From DATKKM01 sp035542855 (GTDB taxonomy: Bacteria > Chloroflexota > Dehalococcoidia > SM23-28-2 > RBG-16-64-32): 40,163 bases of DNA. The notes under the pieces were generated by a model. That model ran no database searches and was not told where the DNA came from. It saw only the letters and a program-made list of their open reading frames with translations. The stretch covers positions 1-40,163 of the forward strand of contig DATKKM010000021.1 in NCBI GenBank assembly GCA_035542855.1, written 5' to 3'. The translations under genes were made by a program, and so were the position numbers. This document shows positions 24,941 to 32,879 of this stretch, piece after piece (the stretch's first letter is position 1; each line of letters begins with the position of its first letter).

Positions 24941-25948
24941 CTATTCGCTCCCCTCAGTCTTCTTGGCGCGCGGCGCCCGCTTCGGCTTTGGTGCCTCCTC
25001 GGCGCCCTCCGCCGGCTTTTCGGCGGCCTCTGCCTTTGGTGCGCGCGCGCGGCGCGGCTTCGGGGCTTCTTCCGTGGTCGCCTTCGGGGCCTCCGCCGGC
25101 GCTTCCGCCTTCGGCGCGCGTGCGCGTTTCGGCTTCGCGGGCGCCTCTGCCGGCGCTTCGGCGGCGGGCGCTTCGGCGGCCGGTGCTTCGGCCTCGACTA
25201 CCGGCGCCTCTGCCTCCTCCGCCCTGGCTTCGGCGCGGCTGCGCCGGGGCGCGGCGGGCGCCTTCGGCGCCTCGATCTTCACGGAGCGGCGGCGCGGCGC
25301 TTTCGGCACCCCGTCCACGCGCTCCTTCAGGCCCCAGAGGCCTTCCGCGACGCGCACGGCGTCCTCCGTCATCAGGAGGCCGGCGTGGTTCATCATGTCA
25401 AGGACGTTGAGGTACGCGGCGGGCAGCGCCTTGGCCTTCGCCAGGTTGCGCACGCTGGCCGCAATTGTCTTGTCAGGCTGGCCTGTGACCAGGAGCGCCG
25501 AGCGCTGCAGGCCAACGGCCTCCATCAGGCGCAGGATGTCCTTTGTCTTAGGCGTGTCCAGCGAGAACTTTTCGATCACTATCAGCTGGCCGTCTGCCAC
25601 CTTGCCGCTGAGCGCGGAGCGGATGGCGAGCCGGCGCATCTTCTTGGGCATGTCGCGCTCGTAGCTGCGCGGGCGCGGACCGAAGACGGTGCCGCCGCCG
25701 ACGCGCGTGGGCGAGCGGTTGCTGCCGGCGCGGGCGCGGCCGGTGTACTTCTGCGCGCGGATCTTGCGGGTGCTGCCCTGCACTTCGCCGCGCGTCTTCG
25801 TCTTGTGGTGGCCGCCGCGGTTGTTGTTCCGCTGGCGCACAAACGCCTGGTGGAGCACCGCGATATTCGGCTCGATGCCGAAGACGCTGTCGTCGACCTC
25901 GAGCTTGCGCAGCTCTTTGCCGTACTCGTTAAGCACTGCGAGCTTCAT
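24941..25948 (-). CDS. rplD: 50S ribosomal protein L4 with long basic/acidic C-terminal extension
   Basis: Exit-tunnel protein. The L4 core is about residues 1-210, with the tunnel loop around 60-85 (QKYTGRARAGSNRSP) and PKKMRRLAIRSALSGKVADG. The rest, to 335, is a low-complexity tail with repeated blocks of Ala-Pro-Glu-Ala and Lys-Pro-Lys-Arg-Ala (for example RARAPKAEAPAEAPK, occurring in variants several times). Family members usually have about 205-220 residues. The tail is in frame and ends at the normal place just before rplW, so it is not a frameshift artefact. Confidence 0.96.
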   Translation of the reverse strand: MKLAVLNEYGKELRKLEVDDSVFGIEPNIAVLHQAFVRQRNNNRGGHHKTKTRGEVQGSTRKIRAQKYTGRARAGSNRSPTRVGGGTVFGPRPRSYERDMPKKMRRLAIRSALSGKVADGQLIVIEKFSLDTPKTKDILRLMEAVGLQRSALLVTGQPDKTIAASVRNLAKAKALPAAYLNVLDMMNHAGLLMTEDAVRVAEGLWGLKERVDGVPKAPRRRSVKIEAPKAPAAPRRSRAEARAEEAEAPVVEAEAPAAEAPAAEAPAEAPAKPKRARAPKAEAPAEAPKATTEEAPKPRRARAPKAEAAEKPAEGAEEAPKPKRAPRAKKTEGSE

Positions 25949-25950
25949 GG

Positions 25951-26580
25951 CTACGACTTGCTCCTGGTCGACTTGCGCACCTTGACGACGATGCCGTTGT
26001 TGCCGGGCACAGAGCCGCGCACGAAAAGCACGCCCCGGTCTGGGTCCGTGCGCACCACGCGGAGGCTCTTGGCGGTGGCCTGCAGGGTGCCCATATGGCC
26101 GGCCATGCGCAGCCCCTTCCAGACCTTGCCCGGCGTCGTGCCGGAGCCGATGGAGCCCGGGGCGCGATGGCGGTCTGACTGGCCGTGGGTCTTGGGGCCG
26201 CCGTGGAACCCGTGGCGCTTGACCACACCGGCGAAGCCGCGGCCCTTGGTGGCGCCGGAAACGTCCACCAGGTCGCCGGGCTCAAAGATCTCGCAGCCGA
26301 CCTTCTGGCCGACTTCCCACTTGCTGATGTCCTGCACGCGCATCTCGCGCAGCAGTTTGAACTTGCCGAGGTCGCGCATGTGGCCCTTTTCGGGGCCGTT
26401 CACCTTCTTGCGTTGGCCGAAGCCGATCTGCACGGCCTCGTAGCCGTCGGTCTCCTGCGTCTTGACCTGGACAACGACGCAGGGCGGCGTCTCGATGACG
26501 GTCACGGGGACAGCGTCGCCGCTCTCCTCGAAGATCGTGGTCATGCCCACCTTGCGCCCGAAAATGCCTTCGATCGTCAT
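25951..26580 (-). CDS. rplC: 50S ribosomal protein L3
   Basis: Nucleates large-subunit assembly. It has 209 residues: IFGRKVGMTTIFEESGDAV, GATKGRGFAGVVKRHGFHGG, HGQSDRHRAPGSIGSGTTPG and KVWKGLRMAGHMG. It overlaps rpsJ by 4 bp. Confidence 0.99.
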   Translation of the reverse strand: MTIEGIFGRKVGMTTIFEESGDAVPVTVIETPPCVVVQVKTQETDGYEAVQIGFGQRKKVNGPEKGHMRDLGKFKLLREMRVQDISKWEVGQKVGCEIFEPGDLVDVSGATKGRGFAGVVKRHGFHGGPKTHGQSDRHRAPGSIGSGTTPGKVWKGLRMAGHMGTLQATAKSLRVVRTDPDRGVLFVRGSVPGNNGIVVKVRKSTRSKS

Positions 26581-26885
26581 AGCTTGATCTCGATGTCGAC
26601 GCCGGAGGGCAGCTGCAGCCGCATCAACGCGTCGACGGTCTTGGATGTCGGTTCGAGGATGTCGATGATCCGCTTGTGGGTGCGGATTTCGAACTGCTCC
26701 TGCGAGTCCTTATCGATGTGAGGGGAGCGGATCACGCAGAACTTCTTGATTTCGGTAGGGAGTGGCACCGGGCCGGCGACGGCGGCGCCCGTGCGTTCCG
26801 CCGCCTCGACGATCATCACCGCAGACTGGTCCAGTATGCGGTGGTCGAACGCCCGGAGGCGGATGCGTATCTTCTGGCGCGCCAT
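26577..26885 (-). CDS. rpsJ: 30S ribosomal protein S10
   Basis: Small-subunit protein with a second role in transcription antitermination (NusE). It has 102 residues: MARQKIRIRLRAFDHRILDQ, VAGPVPLPTEIKKFCVIRSP and HKRIIDILEPTSKTVDALM. It follows fusA by 10 bp; the tuf gene that usually lies here is absent. Confidence 0.99.
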   Translation of the reverse strand: MARQKIRIRLRAFDHRILDQSAVMIVEAAERTGAAVAGPVPLPTEIKKFCVIRSPHIDKDSQEQFEIRTHKRIIDILEPTSKTVDALMRLQLPSGVDIEIKL

Positions 26886-26895
26886 CTTCTATCTC

Positions 26896-28980
26896 TTATC
26901 TCCGCACCGCGCCCTGCTTCCGCCCGGCCACCTGGTCGGCGATGGAAGCTGGCACTTGCTCGTAGTGATCGAACTCCATTGTGTAGCTGGCCCGCCCCTG
27001 CGTGATTGATCGGAGCGCGGTGGCGTAGCCAAATGTCTCCGCGAGCGGGATGTGCGCCGTGATGACGCGCAGGTGACCGCGGTGGTCTACGTCGGTTACC
27101 TGTCCGCGGCGAGAACTGATGTCGCCGAGGACGTCTCCGAAGAATTCATCGGGGCTGGCGGCCTCGATTTTCATGATGGGTTCAAGCAGGATTGGCTTGG
27201 CTCGCTTCATCGCTTCCTGGATGCCCAGGGAGCCGGCCATCTTGAACGCCAACTCGGAAGAGTCTACAGGGTGATACTGCCCATCGACAAGCTCTACCTT
27301 GACGTCGATGACGGGATAACCGGCCAGGATGCCGGTGTCCAGCGCCTCCTTGATGCCCGCCTCGGTCGGCCCGACGTACTCCCTGGGCACGGCGCCGCCC
27401 ACGATCTTGTTCTCGAAAACGAAGCCCCCGCCGCGCGGCAGCGGCTCGGCGTGCAGCTTGACCACGCCGAACTGGCCGCGGCCGCCGGACTGGCGCACGA
27501 AGCGCCCCTCTGCGTCCGCGGGAACGGTGATTGTCTCCTTGTACGCCACCTCCGGCCGGCCGACATCCGCCTGCACGTTGAACTCGCGCAGCATGCGGTC
27601 GACGATGATCTCGAGGTGGAGCTCGCCCATGCCGGAGATGATCGTCTGACCGGTCTCCTGGTCGTAACGGGCGCGGAACGTCGGGTCTTCTTCGATCAGG
27701 CGGGTGAGCGCGTCGCCCATCCGGTCCTGATCGTCCTTCGTCTTCGGCTCGATGGCCACGGCGATGACCGGCTCCGGGAACTTGATCGCCTCGAGGACGA
27801 TCTGCTTGTTCTCGTCGCACAACGTGTCGCCGGTGAAGGTGTTCTTGAGCGCGACTGTCGCCGCGATCTGGCCCGCCTCGATGGCGTCCACCTCTTCGCG
27901 GCGGTTGGCGTGCATGCGCAGGATCCGGCCCAGGCGCTCCCTCTGGCCGCGAGCGCTGTTCATCACCATCGCGCCCTGGCGGGCCACGCCGGAGTACACC
28001 CGGAAGTAGACCAGCCGCCCGACGTACGGATCAGCGACGACTTTGAAGGCGAGCGCGCAGAACGGCTCCTTCTCGTCAGGGCCCCGCTCCAGCTCTTCGC
28101 CGGACTTGGGGTCGTGGCCCTTGACCGGCGGAACTTCCACGGGCGAGGGCAGGTAATCGATGACGGCGTCCAGCAGCGGCTGCACGCCCTTGTTCTTGAG
28201 GGCGGTGCCGCAGAGGACGGGGTTTACCAGGCCGGCGATCGTCGCGCGGCGGATCGCCTTTTTCAGCTCGGCGGCGGTGACCGGGTGCTGCTCGACGAAG
28301 CTGATCAGCATCTGGTCGTCGACCTCTGCGATCGCTTCGAGGAGCTCGTCGCGGCGGGTCGTGGCCTCGTCCATCAGCTCGGCCGGGATCTCCTCGACGC
28401 GCACTTCCGTGGCGCCTTCGTCGAAGTAGAACGCCTTCATTTCCACCAGGTCGATGGCGCCTTTGAACTGGTCCTCCGCGCCGATCGGCGCCTGCACGAC
28501 GACGGGGCGCGCGGCCAGCCGGTCGCGCATCGTCTGGATGGCCTTCCAGTAGTCGGCGCCAACGCGGTCCATCTTGTTGACGAAGCAGATGCGCGGGATG
28601 TGGTAGCGGTCAGCCTGGCGCCAGACAGTCTCCGACTGGCTCTGCACGCCGGCGACGGCGTCAAACACAACAACGCCCCCGTCCAGGACGCGGAGGCTTC
28701 GTTCCACCTCGACCGTGAAGTCGACGTGGCCGGGCGTGTCTACGATGTTCACCTGGTGGTCTGCCCACGTCGTCGTCGTGGCGGCGGCGGTGATAGTGAT
28801 GCCGCGCTCGCGCTCCTGGGCCATCCAGTCCATGACGGCAGTGCCGGCGTCCACGTCACCGATCTTGTACGTGATCCCCGTGTAAAAGAGGATGCGCTCA
28901 GTGACCGTGGTTTTCCCGGCGTCGATGTGGGCTATGATTCCGATATTTCGTACCCGTTCGATGGGCACAGGACTACTCAT
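26896..28980 (-). CDS. fusA: Elongation factor G
   Basis: GTPase that drives translocation. It has 694 residues with the P-loop AHIDAGKTTVTERI (17-30), the switch II DTPGHVDF and NKMD, followed by domains II-V (SGMGELHLEIIVDRMLREF). I use the ATG at 28980; 29 in-frame upstream codons are not family-like. It lies in the str cluster after rpsG and before rpsJ. Confidence 0.99.
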   Translation of the reverse strand: MSSPVPIERVRNIGIIAHIDAGKTTVTERILFYTGITYKIGDVDAGTAVMDWMAQERERGITITAAATTTTWADHQVNIVDTPGHVDFTVEVERSLRVLDGGVVVFDAVAGVQSQSETVWRQADRYHIPRICFVNKMDRVGADYWKAIQTMRDRLAARPVVVQAPIGAEDQFKGAIDLVEMKAFYFDEGATEVRVEEIPAELMDEATTRRDELLEAIAEVDDQMLISFVEQHPVTAAELKKAIRRATIAGLVNPVLCGTALKNKGVQPLLDAVIDYLPSPVEVPPVKGHDPKSGEELERGPDEKEPFCALAFKVVADPYVGRLVYFRVYSGVARQGAMVMNSARGQRERLGRILRMHANRREEVDAIEAGQIAATVALKNTFTGDTLCDENKQIVLEAIKFPEPVIAVAIEPKTKDDQDRMGDALTRLIEEDPTFRARYDQETGQTIISGMGELHLEIIVDRMLREFNVQADVGRPEVAYKETITVPADAEGRFVRQSGGRGQFGVVKLHAEPLPRGGGFVFENKIVGGAVPREYVGPTEAGIKEALDTGILAGYPVIDVKVELVDGQYHPVDSSELAFKMAGSLGIQEAMKRAKPILLEPIMKIEAASPDEFFGDVLGDISSRRGQVTDVDHRGHLRVITAHIPLAETFGYATALRSITQGRASYTMEFDHYEQVPASIADQVAGRKQGAVRR

Positions 28981-29047
28981 TGTGCTCCCTTGCTTCTCTC
29001 TTATCGGGGGAAGCTGAACTAGTTGCGTGTCATGGCGCGGCTGTCCC

Positions 29048-29518
29048 CTACCACCTGTAGTGGACAAAGGCCTTGTTGGCCTCGGCCATGCGGTGTGTGT
29101 CGTCGCGCTTCTTGATGGCGGTGCCCTGCTCGCGGAAAGCGTCGATCAGCTCCGTCGCCAGGCGCTCCGACATCGGGCGGCCACTGCGGCCGCGGGCCGC
29201 GCCCAGCACCCAGCGCATCGCGAGCGATGTCTGGCGGGCCGGCCGCACTTCCAGCGGGATCTGGTACGTCGCGCCGCCGACGCGGCGGGGCCGGACCTCC
29301 AGCACGGGCATGGCGTTGCGCAGCGCCTGCTCGAACACCTGGCGCGGCTCTTCCTTCGTCCGCTGGGCGATCAGGTCCATCGCGTCGTAGACGATGCGCT
29401 CGGCGGTGCTCTTCTTGCCGTCCCGCATGACCTTGTTGATCATGACCTGCACCAGGACGCTGTTGTACTTGGCGTCCGGCGCCGGGCGGTGTCGTGCGAC
29501 TTTCCCTCGTCTTGGCAT
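29048..29518 (-). CDS. rpsG: 30S ribosomal protein S7
   Basis: Assembly initiator of the 30S head. It has 156 residues: MPRRGKVARHRPAPDAKYNS, ALRNAMPVLEVRPRRVGGAT and RWVLGAARGRSGRPM. The ATG at 29518 lies 2 bp after rpsL. The frame is open far upstream, but that part overlaps rpsL antiphase and is not S7. Confidence 0.98.
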   Translation of the reverse strand: MPRRGKVARHRPAPDAKYNSVLVQVMINKVMRDGKKSTAERIVYDAMDLIAQRTKEEPRQVFEQALRNAMPVLEVRPRRVGGATYQIPLEVRPARQTSLAMRWVLGAARGRSGRPMSERLATELIDAFREQGTAIKKRDDTHRMAEANKAFVHYRW

Positions 29519-29520
29519 GG

Positions 29521-29934
29521 CTAAGCGTTCTTCCGTGAGCCGTACTTGGAGCGCTGCTGCTTGCGGCCCTGTACGCCGCCGGCGTCCAGCGCCCCGCGGA
29601 TGATGTGGTAGCGCACGCCGGAGAGGTCCTTCACACGCCCGCCGCGGATCAGCACAACGGAGTGCTCCTGCAGGGTGTGGCCCTCGCCCGGGATATACGC
29701 GGTCACTTCCATCTGGTTGGTGAGCCGCACGCGCGCCACCTTGCGCAGCGCGGAGTTCGGCTTTCGCGGGGTCACTGTGCGCACGTTGGTGCAGACGCCG
29801 CGCTTTTGCGGGCTGCCCGTGCCGCGGATCATGCGGTTCTTCAGGGCGTTGAAATGGAAGCGCAGGGCAGGGGCCTTTGTCTTCTTCGACAGAGGCTTCC
29901 GTCCCTTGCGTACGAGTTGGTTGATCGTCGGCAT
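29521..29934 (-). CDS. rpsL: 30S ribosomal protein S12
   Basis: Decoding-centre accuracy protein, 137 residues, first gene of the str cluster. It begins MPTINQLVRKGRKPL and contains the TPRKPNSALRK loop and RGGRVKDLSGVRYH. The residue corresponding to Lys43 of M. tuberculosis S12 is Arg57 and the Pro91 equivalent is Ser105; both positions are known streptomycin-resistance sites. Lys102 (the Lys88 equivalent) is kept. A 14-residue N-terminal insertion also occurs in some Firmicutes. I use the ATG at 29934. Confidence 0.98.
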   Translation of the reverse strand: MPTINQLVRKGRKPLSKKTKAPALRFHFNALKNRMIRGTGSPQKRGVCTNVRTVTPRKPNSALRKVARVRLTNQMEVTAYIPGEGHTLQEHSVVLIRGGRVKDLSGVRYHIIRGALDAGGVQGRKQQRSKYGSRKNA

Positions 29935-29939
29935 ATCGT

Positions 29940-29993
29940 ATCCAAACAAAAAGCCGGAGCTTGCCACAGACCCCCTGGTTTATGGGCGGCTTT
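29940..29993 (-). promoter_or_regulatory. Possible attenuator hairpin in the rpsL leader
   Basis: On the minus strand AAAGCCG (29993-29987) can pair with CGGCTTT (29956-29950), and the second arm runs directly into TTTTTGTTTGG. The 30-nt loop contains a further GCC/GGC pairing. This looks like a leader terminator just before rpsL, but the long loop makes it uncertain. Elsewhere between rpsL and the HD gene, a 419-bp stretch, I find only the promoter at 30062-30091 and the hairpin at 30339. Confidence 0.35.
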
Positions 29994-30061
29994 CGTGCAA
30001 GTCTTCCGACTGCGAAGGTCGCGTCGTTCGGCGGTCCGCGAAGGCGGAGCACCAAAAGGAA

Positions 30062-30091
30062 ATGTTAGCGGCGAAGTGGTGCGGGTGTCAA
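30062..30091 (-). promoter_or_regulatory. Predicted sigma-A promoter of the str-S10-spc-alpha super-cluster
   Basis: A perfect TTGACA (30091-30086), an 18-bp spacer and TAACAT (30067-30062) lie about 128 bp upstream of rpsL. It is the only strong promoter I can see upstream of rpsL and may drive all 20 kb of ribosomal genes, possibly helped by internal ones. Confidence 0.65.
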
Positions 30092-30338
30092 TGCGCGTTG
30101 CTGCCCCCCACCCGGCGTGGGGTTGGCGGTGGCGGCCAAACTGCGCGCCGGATGAGTGGCCGAATGAACCGGTGTCGCTGAGCCAAGTTCCTTGGCCGCT
30201 TGCCGAGTGACTTCAGCCCCGGACACGCCTTCAAACGGACTGTCTCGTGGGGGCCGAAGAGGACAATTCACCTGCAGCGAACCAGGATGCGGTTACCACG
30301 CCCGCCAGAGCGAGCAAGCCCCGCCGTGTAAATTCTTC

Positions 30339-30353
30339 CGGCGACCTTCGCCG
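30339..30353 (-). terminator. Possible terminator hairpin after the HD phosphodiesterase gene
   Basis: CGGCGA/TCGCCG with a 3-nt loop directly follows the stop codon of the HD gene. The tail GAAGAATTTACAC is weak in U, so this is a tentative call. Confidence 0.4.
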
Positions 30354-32000
30354 CTACGCCGCGTCGGGCTCGCTCGGCGGCTTCAGGTAGCCCACGCTGG
30401 CGCCGGCCAACTCCGCCTTCGTCGGGGCCGGGTACTCGATGCGCGGGTGGTAGATCCCCCGCAGCGTCGCCTTGAAGGACTCCGAAATCACCCGCAGGTC
30501 GCGCAGCGTAAGGTCGCACTCGTCCAGCTGGCCCTCCGCGACGCGCTCGTTGATAACGCCGTCCACCAGCTCGTCGATCTTCTCGTGGGAGCGGTCCTTG
30601 GCCGCGCGCACCACCGCCTCCACGGAGTCGGCCAGCATGACCATCGCCGTCTCCCGGGACTGCGGCTTGGGGCCGGGGTAGCGGAAGCGCTCCGGGTCTA
30701 TCGCCGGGTCTTCCGCGCTGGCCTTGCGGTAGAAGTAGGTCACCAGGCGCGTGCCGTGGTGCTCCGGAACGAAGGCCCGCACGCGAGACGGGATGCGGTA
30801 GCGCGCCGTCAGCTTCAGTCCCGCGCGCACATGCTCCGAGACCATCTTCGCGCTGGCGCTGGGGTCCAGCCGGTCGTGGGGGTTCGCACCGCCCATCTGG
30901 TTCTCGATGTAGTAACCGGGCTTGGTGATCTTGCCGATGTCGTGGAAGTACGCGCCCACCCGCACCAGCAGCGAGTCCGCGCCGATGAGGTCGGCCGCGC
31001 GCTCCGCCAGGTTGCCGACGATCACGCTGTGGTGGAACGTGCCCGGCGCCTGCTCCTGCAGCTGCCGCAGCAGCGGGTGGCTGAGCTGGGCCAGCTCCAT
31101 CAGCTGGATGCGGGTCGATACGCCGAAGGCCGCGCCCAGGATGTACGAGCCGCCCATGATAAGCACTACCGAGCCGAGGCCCACGACGCCCGAGGCCACC
31201 AGCACCCAGAGGATGTCCACGCCGGCGCGGTCCGGCAGCAGCAGCCAGAACCCGAACAGCGAGACGAACGTTACCAGCCCCACGCTGACGCCGGCCATCG
31301 CGTAGTTGTTCACCCGCTCCGCCTCGCGCACGGCGAAGATGCCGGCCAGCGAGGAGAGCAGCAGGGTCGTGGCCATCTGCAGCGGCTCGATGGGCGAGGA
31401 GGCGAGGGCGTTGCGGGCGTCCGGCATGTAGTAGCCGGCGAACGTGGCCAGGACGGCCAGCAGCGCGGCGACGGCGATCGCCAGGCCGCCGTCCAGCAGC
31501 GTGGCGATCAGCATCGGCGCCGCGGCCACCGGGATCATGTACGAGAGGTACAGCCGGTCAGAGTCCGGCAGGCAGAGCGAGAAGAACACCTTCGCCCCGG
31601 CCACCCAGAGCACGACCAGCAGCGCCAGCATGAAGAGCCGGCGGCCGTTGTTCACCTCGGGCGGCTGAAACAGGTACAGGTAGAGGGCGAGGAACGCTCC
31701 GCCGAGCGCGCCGATGATCACCGCCGAGGCGACGTCGGCCAGCGCGAGCTTGTTGTCCAGCAGGCCGGCGCCCTTGATCTGCGCCAGCTGGGCGTCGGAC
31801 ACGGCGTCGCCTTCCTTGACGATAACCTGGCCGTGCACCGCAAACGTCTTGTAGGCGAGCTGGCCCGCGTGGAGCGGCGTCTCGCCGGGCAGGACGGGCG
31901 CCAGCACGGCGATCAGCGCCAGGGCCAACGCCGCGCCGAACAGGAGCAGTTGGGCCGGCGCAATGCCGGCCACGGGACGTCTGCGGGCTGAGTCAATCAT
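30354..32000 (-). CDS. 7TM-HD (PgpH-like) phosphodiesterase, short extracellular part
   Basis: Integral membrane protein of 548 residues. A short extracellular stretch (45-85) ends in the 7TMR-HDED hallmark GQVIVKEGDAVSDAQLAQIK. About seven membrane segments follow (87-110, 120-143, 150-190, 205-222, 232-256, 262-290). The cytoplasmic HD domain has the metal ligands His324 (TFHHSVIVGNLA), His353-Asp354 (FHDIGKITKPGYYIENQ), His390 and His414/415 (PEHHGT). In Firmicutes this family hydrolyses c-di-AMP, which is the likely substrate here. Homologues are usually near 700 residues with a larger outside domain; this one is clearly shorter. It follows yqeY and rpsU on the same strand. Confidence 0.9.
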   Translation of the reverse strand: MIDSARRRPVAGIAPAQLLLFGAALALALIAVLAPVLPGETPLHAGQLAYKTFAVHGQVIVKEGDAVSDAQLAQIKGAGLLDNKLALADVASAVIIGALGGAFLALYLYLFQPPEVNNGRRLFMLALLVVLWVAGAKVFFSLCLPDSDRLYLSYMIPVAAAPMLIATLLDGGLAIAVAALLAVLATFAGYYMPDARNALASSPIEPLQMATTLLLSSLAGIFAVREAERVNNYAMAGVSVGLVTFVSLFGFWLLLPDRAGVDILWVLVASGVVGLGSVVLIMGGSYILGAAFGVSTRIQLMELAQLSHPLLRQLQEQAPGTFHHSVIVGNLAERAADLIGADSLLVRVGAYFHDIGKITKPGYYIENQMGGANPHDRLDPSASAKMVSEHVRAGLKLTARYRIPSRVRAFVPEHHGTRLVTYFYRKASAEDPAIDPERFRYPGPKPQSRETAMVMLADSVEAVVRAAKDRSHEKIDELVDGVINERVAEGQLDECDLTLRDLRVISESFKATLRGIYHPRIEYPAPTKAELAGASVGYLKPPSEPDAA

Positions 32001-32077
32001 TGGGGCAACCGATAATCCGCGTTAGCAATCGCCCATCCAGGCGAGCCCATCATACCAGAGCCTGCGGTCTTGGGGGC

Positions 32078-32530
32078 TTAGCCGGCCAGCAGCTCGGTCA
32101 CGACGGCGTTGATGTCCTTGCCGTCCGCCTTGCCGGCCAGCTTCTTCATTAGAACCGACATCACTTTGCCCTTGTCGGAGGGGGCCTTGGCGCCTACCTC
32201 GGCGATCACGGCCCGCGCCTCGGCGGCGATCTCCTCGCGGCCCAGTTGAGGTGGCATGTACGCCTCCAGAACCTTCATCTCGGCCGTTTCCTTGTCCACG
32301 AGGTCCTGGCGTCCGGCTTTACCGAACTCCTCGATGCTCTCGCGGCGCTGCTTGACCTGCTTGACGATGACCTGGATCACCTGCTCGTCCGTCAGCTCGT
32401 GGCGTTCGGCGCCGGCCACTTCGGCCGTGTTGACAGCCGCCATCAGCATGCGCAGCGTGGACTTACGGACCTCGTCTCCGGCGCGCATGGCGTCCTTGAG
32501 GTCGTTTGATAGCTGGTCCTTGAGCGGCAT
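32078..32530 (-). CDS. GatB/YqeY domain-containing protein
   Basis: A 150-residue YqeY-family protein: MRAGDEVRKSTLRMLMAAVN, QVKQRRESIEEFGKAGRQDL and EAYMPPQLGREEI. The fold resembles the tail of GatB, the amidotransferase subunit, and may bind tRNA, but the role of stand-alone YqeY is not settled. It lies 42 bp after rpsU, the common rpsU-yqeY pairing. Confidence 0.95.
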   Translation of the reverse strand: MPLKDQLSNDLKDAMRAGDEVRKSTLRMLMAAVNTAEVAGAERHELTDEQVIQVIVKQVKQRRESIEEFGKAGRQDLVDKETAEMKVLEAYMPPQLGREEIAAEARAVIAEVGAKAPSDKGKVMSVLMKKLAGKADGKDINAVVTELLAG

Positions 32531-32572
32531 CGTACGCAGCGGGAGCGAGAATTCGTGCGATAAGCGGAGCTT

Positions 32573-32764
32573 TTAGCCGCGCTGGCTGTTCTTCAGGCTC
32601 TTGCGCCGCTTGGCGGCGGCCTTCTTCTTGCGCTGGACGCTCGGCGGCTCGTAGTGTTCGCGCCGGCGGGCCTCGGCCAGGATGCCCGTCTGCTGCACGA
32701 TCTTGTTGAACTTCTTGAGCGCCTGGTCGAAGTTGTCGCTACTGGTGATGATTACTTCCGCCAA
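32573..32764 (-). CDS. rpsU: 30S ribosomal protein S21
   Basis: Small-subunit protein near the Shine-Dalgarno helix, 63 residues: VIITSSDNFDQALKKFNKIV, GILAEARRREHYEPPSVQRK. The start is TTG at 32764 with AAGGGA 5 nt upstream. A strong promoter lies just upstream. Confidence 0.96.
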   Translation of the reverse strand: MAEVIITSSDNFDQALKKFNKIVQQTGILAEARRREHYEPPSVQRKKKAAAKRRKSLKNSQRG

Positions 32765-32799
32765 AAGAATCCCTTCCTGGAACCGGTTATTCGAAGCCG

Positions 32800-32829
32800 A
32801 TTGTAGTTTTCTTCACGGAGCCGTGTCAA
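32800..32829 (-). promoter_or_regulatory. Predicted strong sigma-A promoter of rpsU
   Basis: A perfect TTGACA (32829-32824), an 18-bp spacer and TACAAT (32805-32800), 36 bp upstream of the rpsU start. A separate 7-bp hairpin (GAAGGGC/GCCCTTC) lies just upstream, at about 32833-32858. Confidence 0.75.
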
Positions 32830-32879
32830 CCGAAGGGCGGCGCTGCTTAGGCCCTTCACGGCCCTCTTCAGATATGAAG

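Noticed and set aside
24960..25330. Repetitive GC-rich block that could suggest a tandem DNA repeat
   Set aside because: It encodes the in-frame Ala/Pro/Glu/Lys tail of L4; no exact repeat unit at DNA level stands out, so it is listed under the gene.
27052..29022. A 656-codon open frame on the plus strand opposite fusA
   Set aside because: It lies entirely on the antisense side of a strongly conserved gene; long opposite frames are common in GC-rich coding DNA, and its product (Asp/Val/Arg/His-rich) matches no family.
30109..30125. CCCCACCCGGCGTGGGG hairpin upstream of the str promoter
   Set aside because: A 6-bp stem without any U-run on either strand and no gene end next to it.
30065..30271. 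A 68-codon frame between rpsL and the HD gene on the minus strand
   Set aside because: Weak start, no good Shine-Dalgarno, overlaps the predicted str promoter, low-complexity Pro/Ala/Thr product. I treat the stretch as leader and intergenic DNA.
30192..31991. A 599-codon open frame on the plus strand opposite the HD phosphodiesterase
   Set aside because: Antisense shadow; highly basic and Gln/Arg/His-rich translation without domains.
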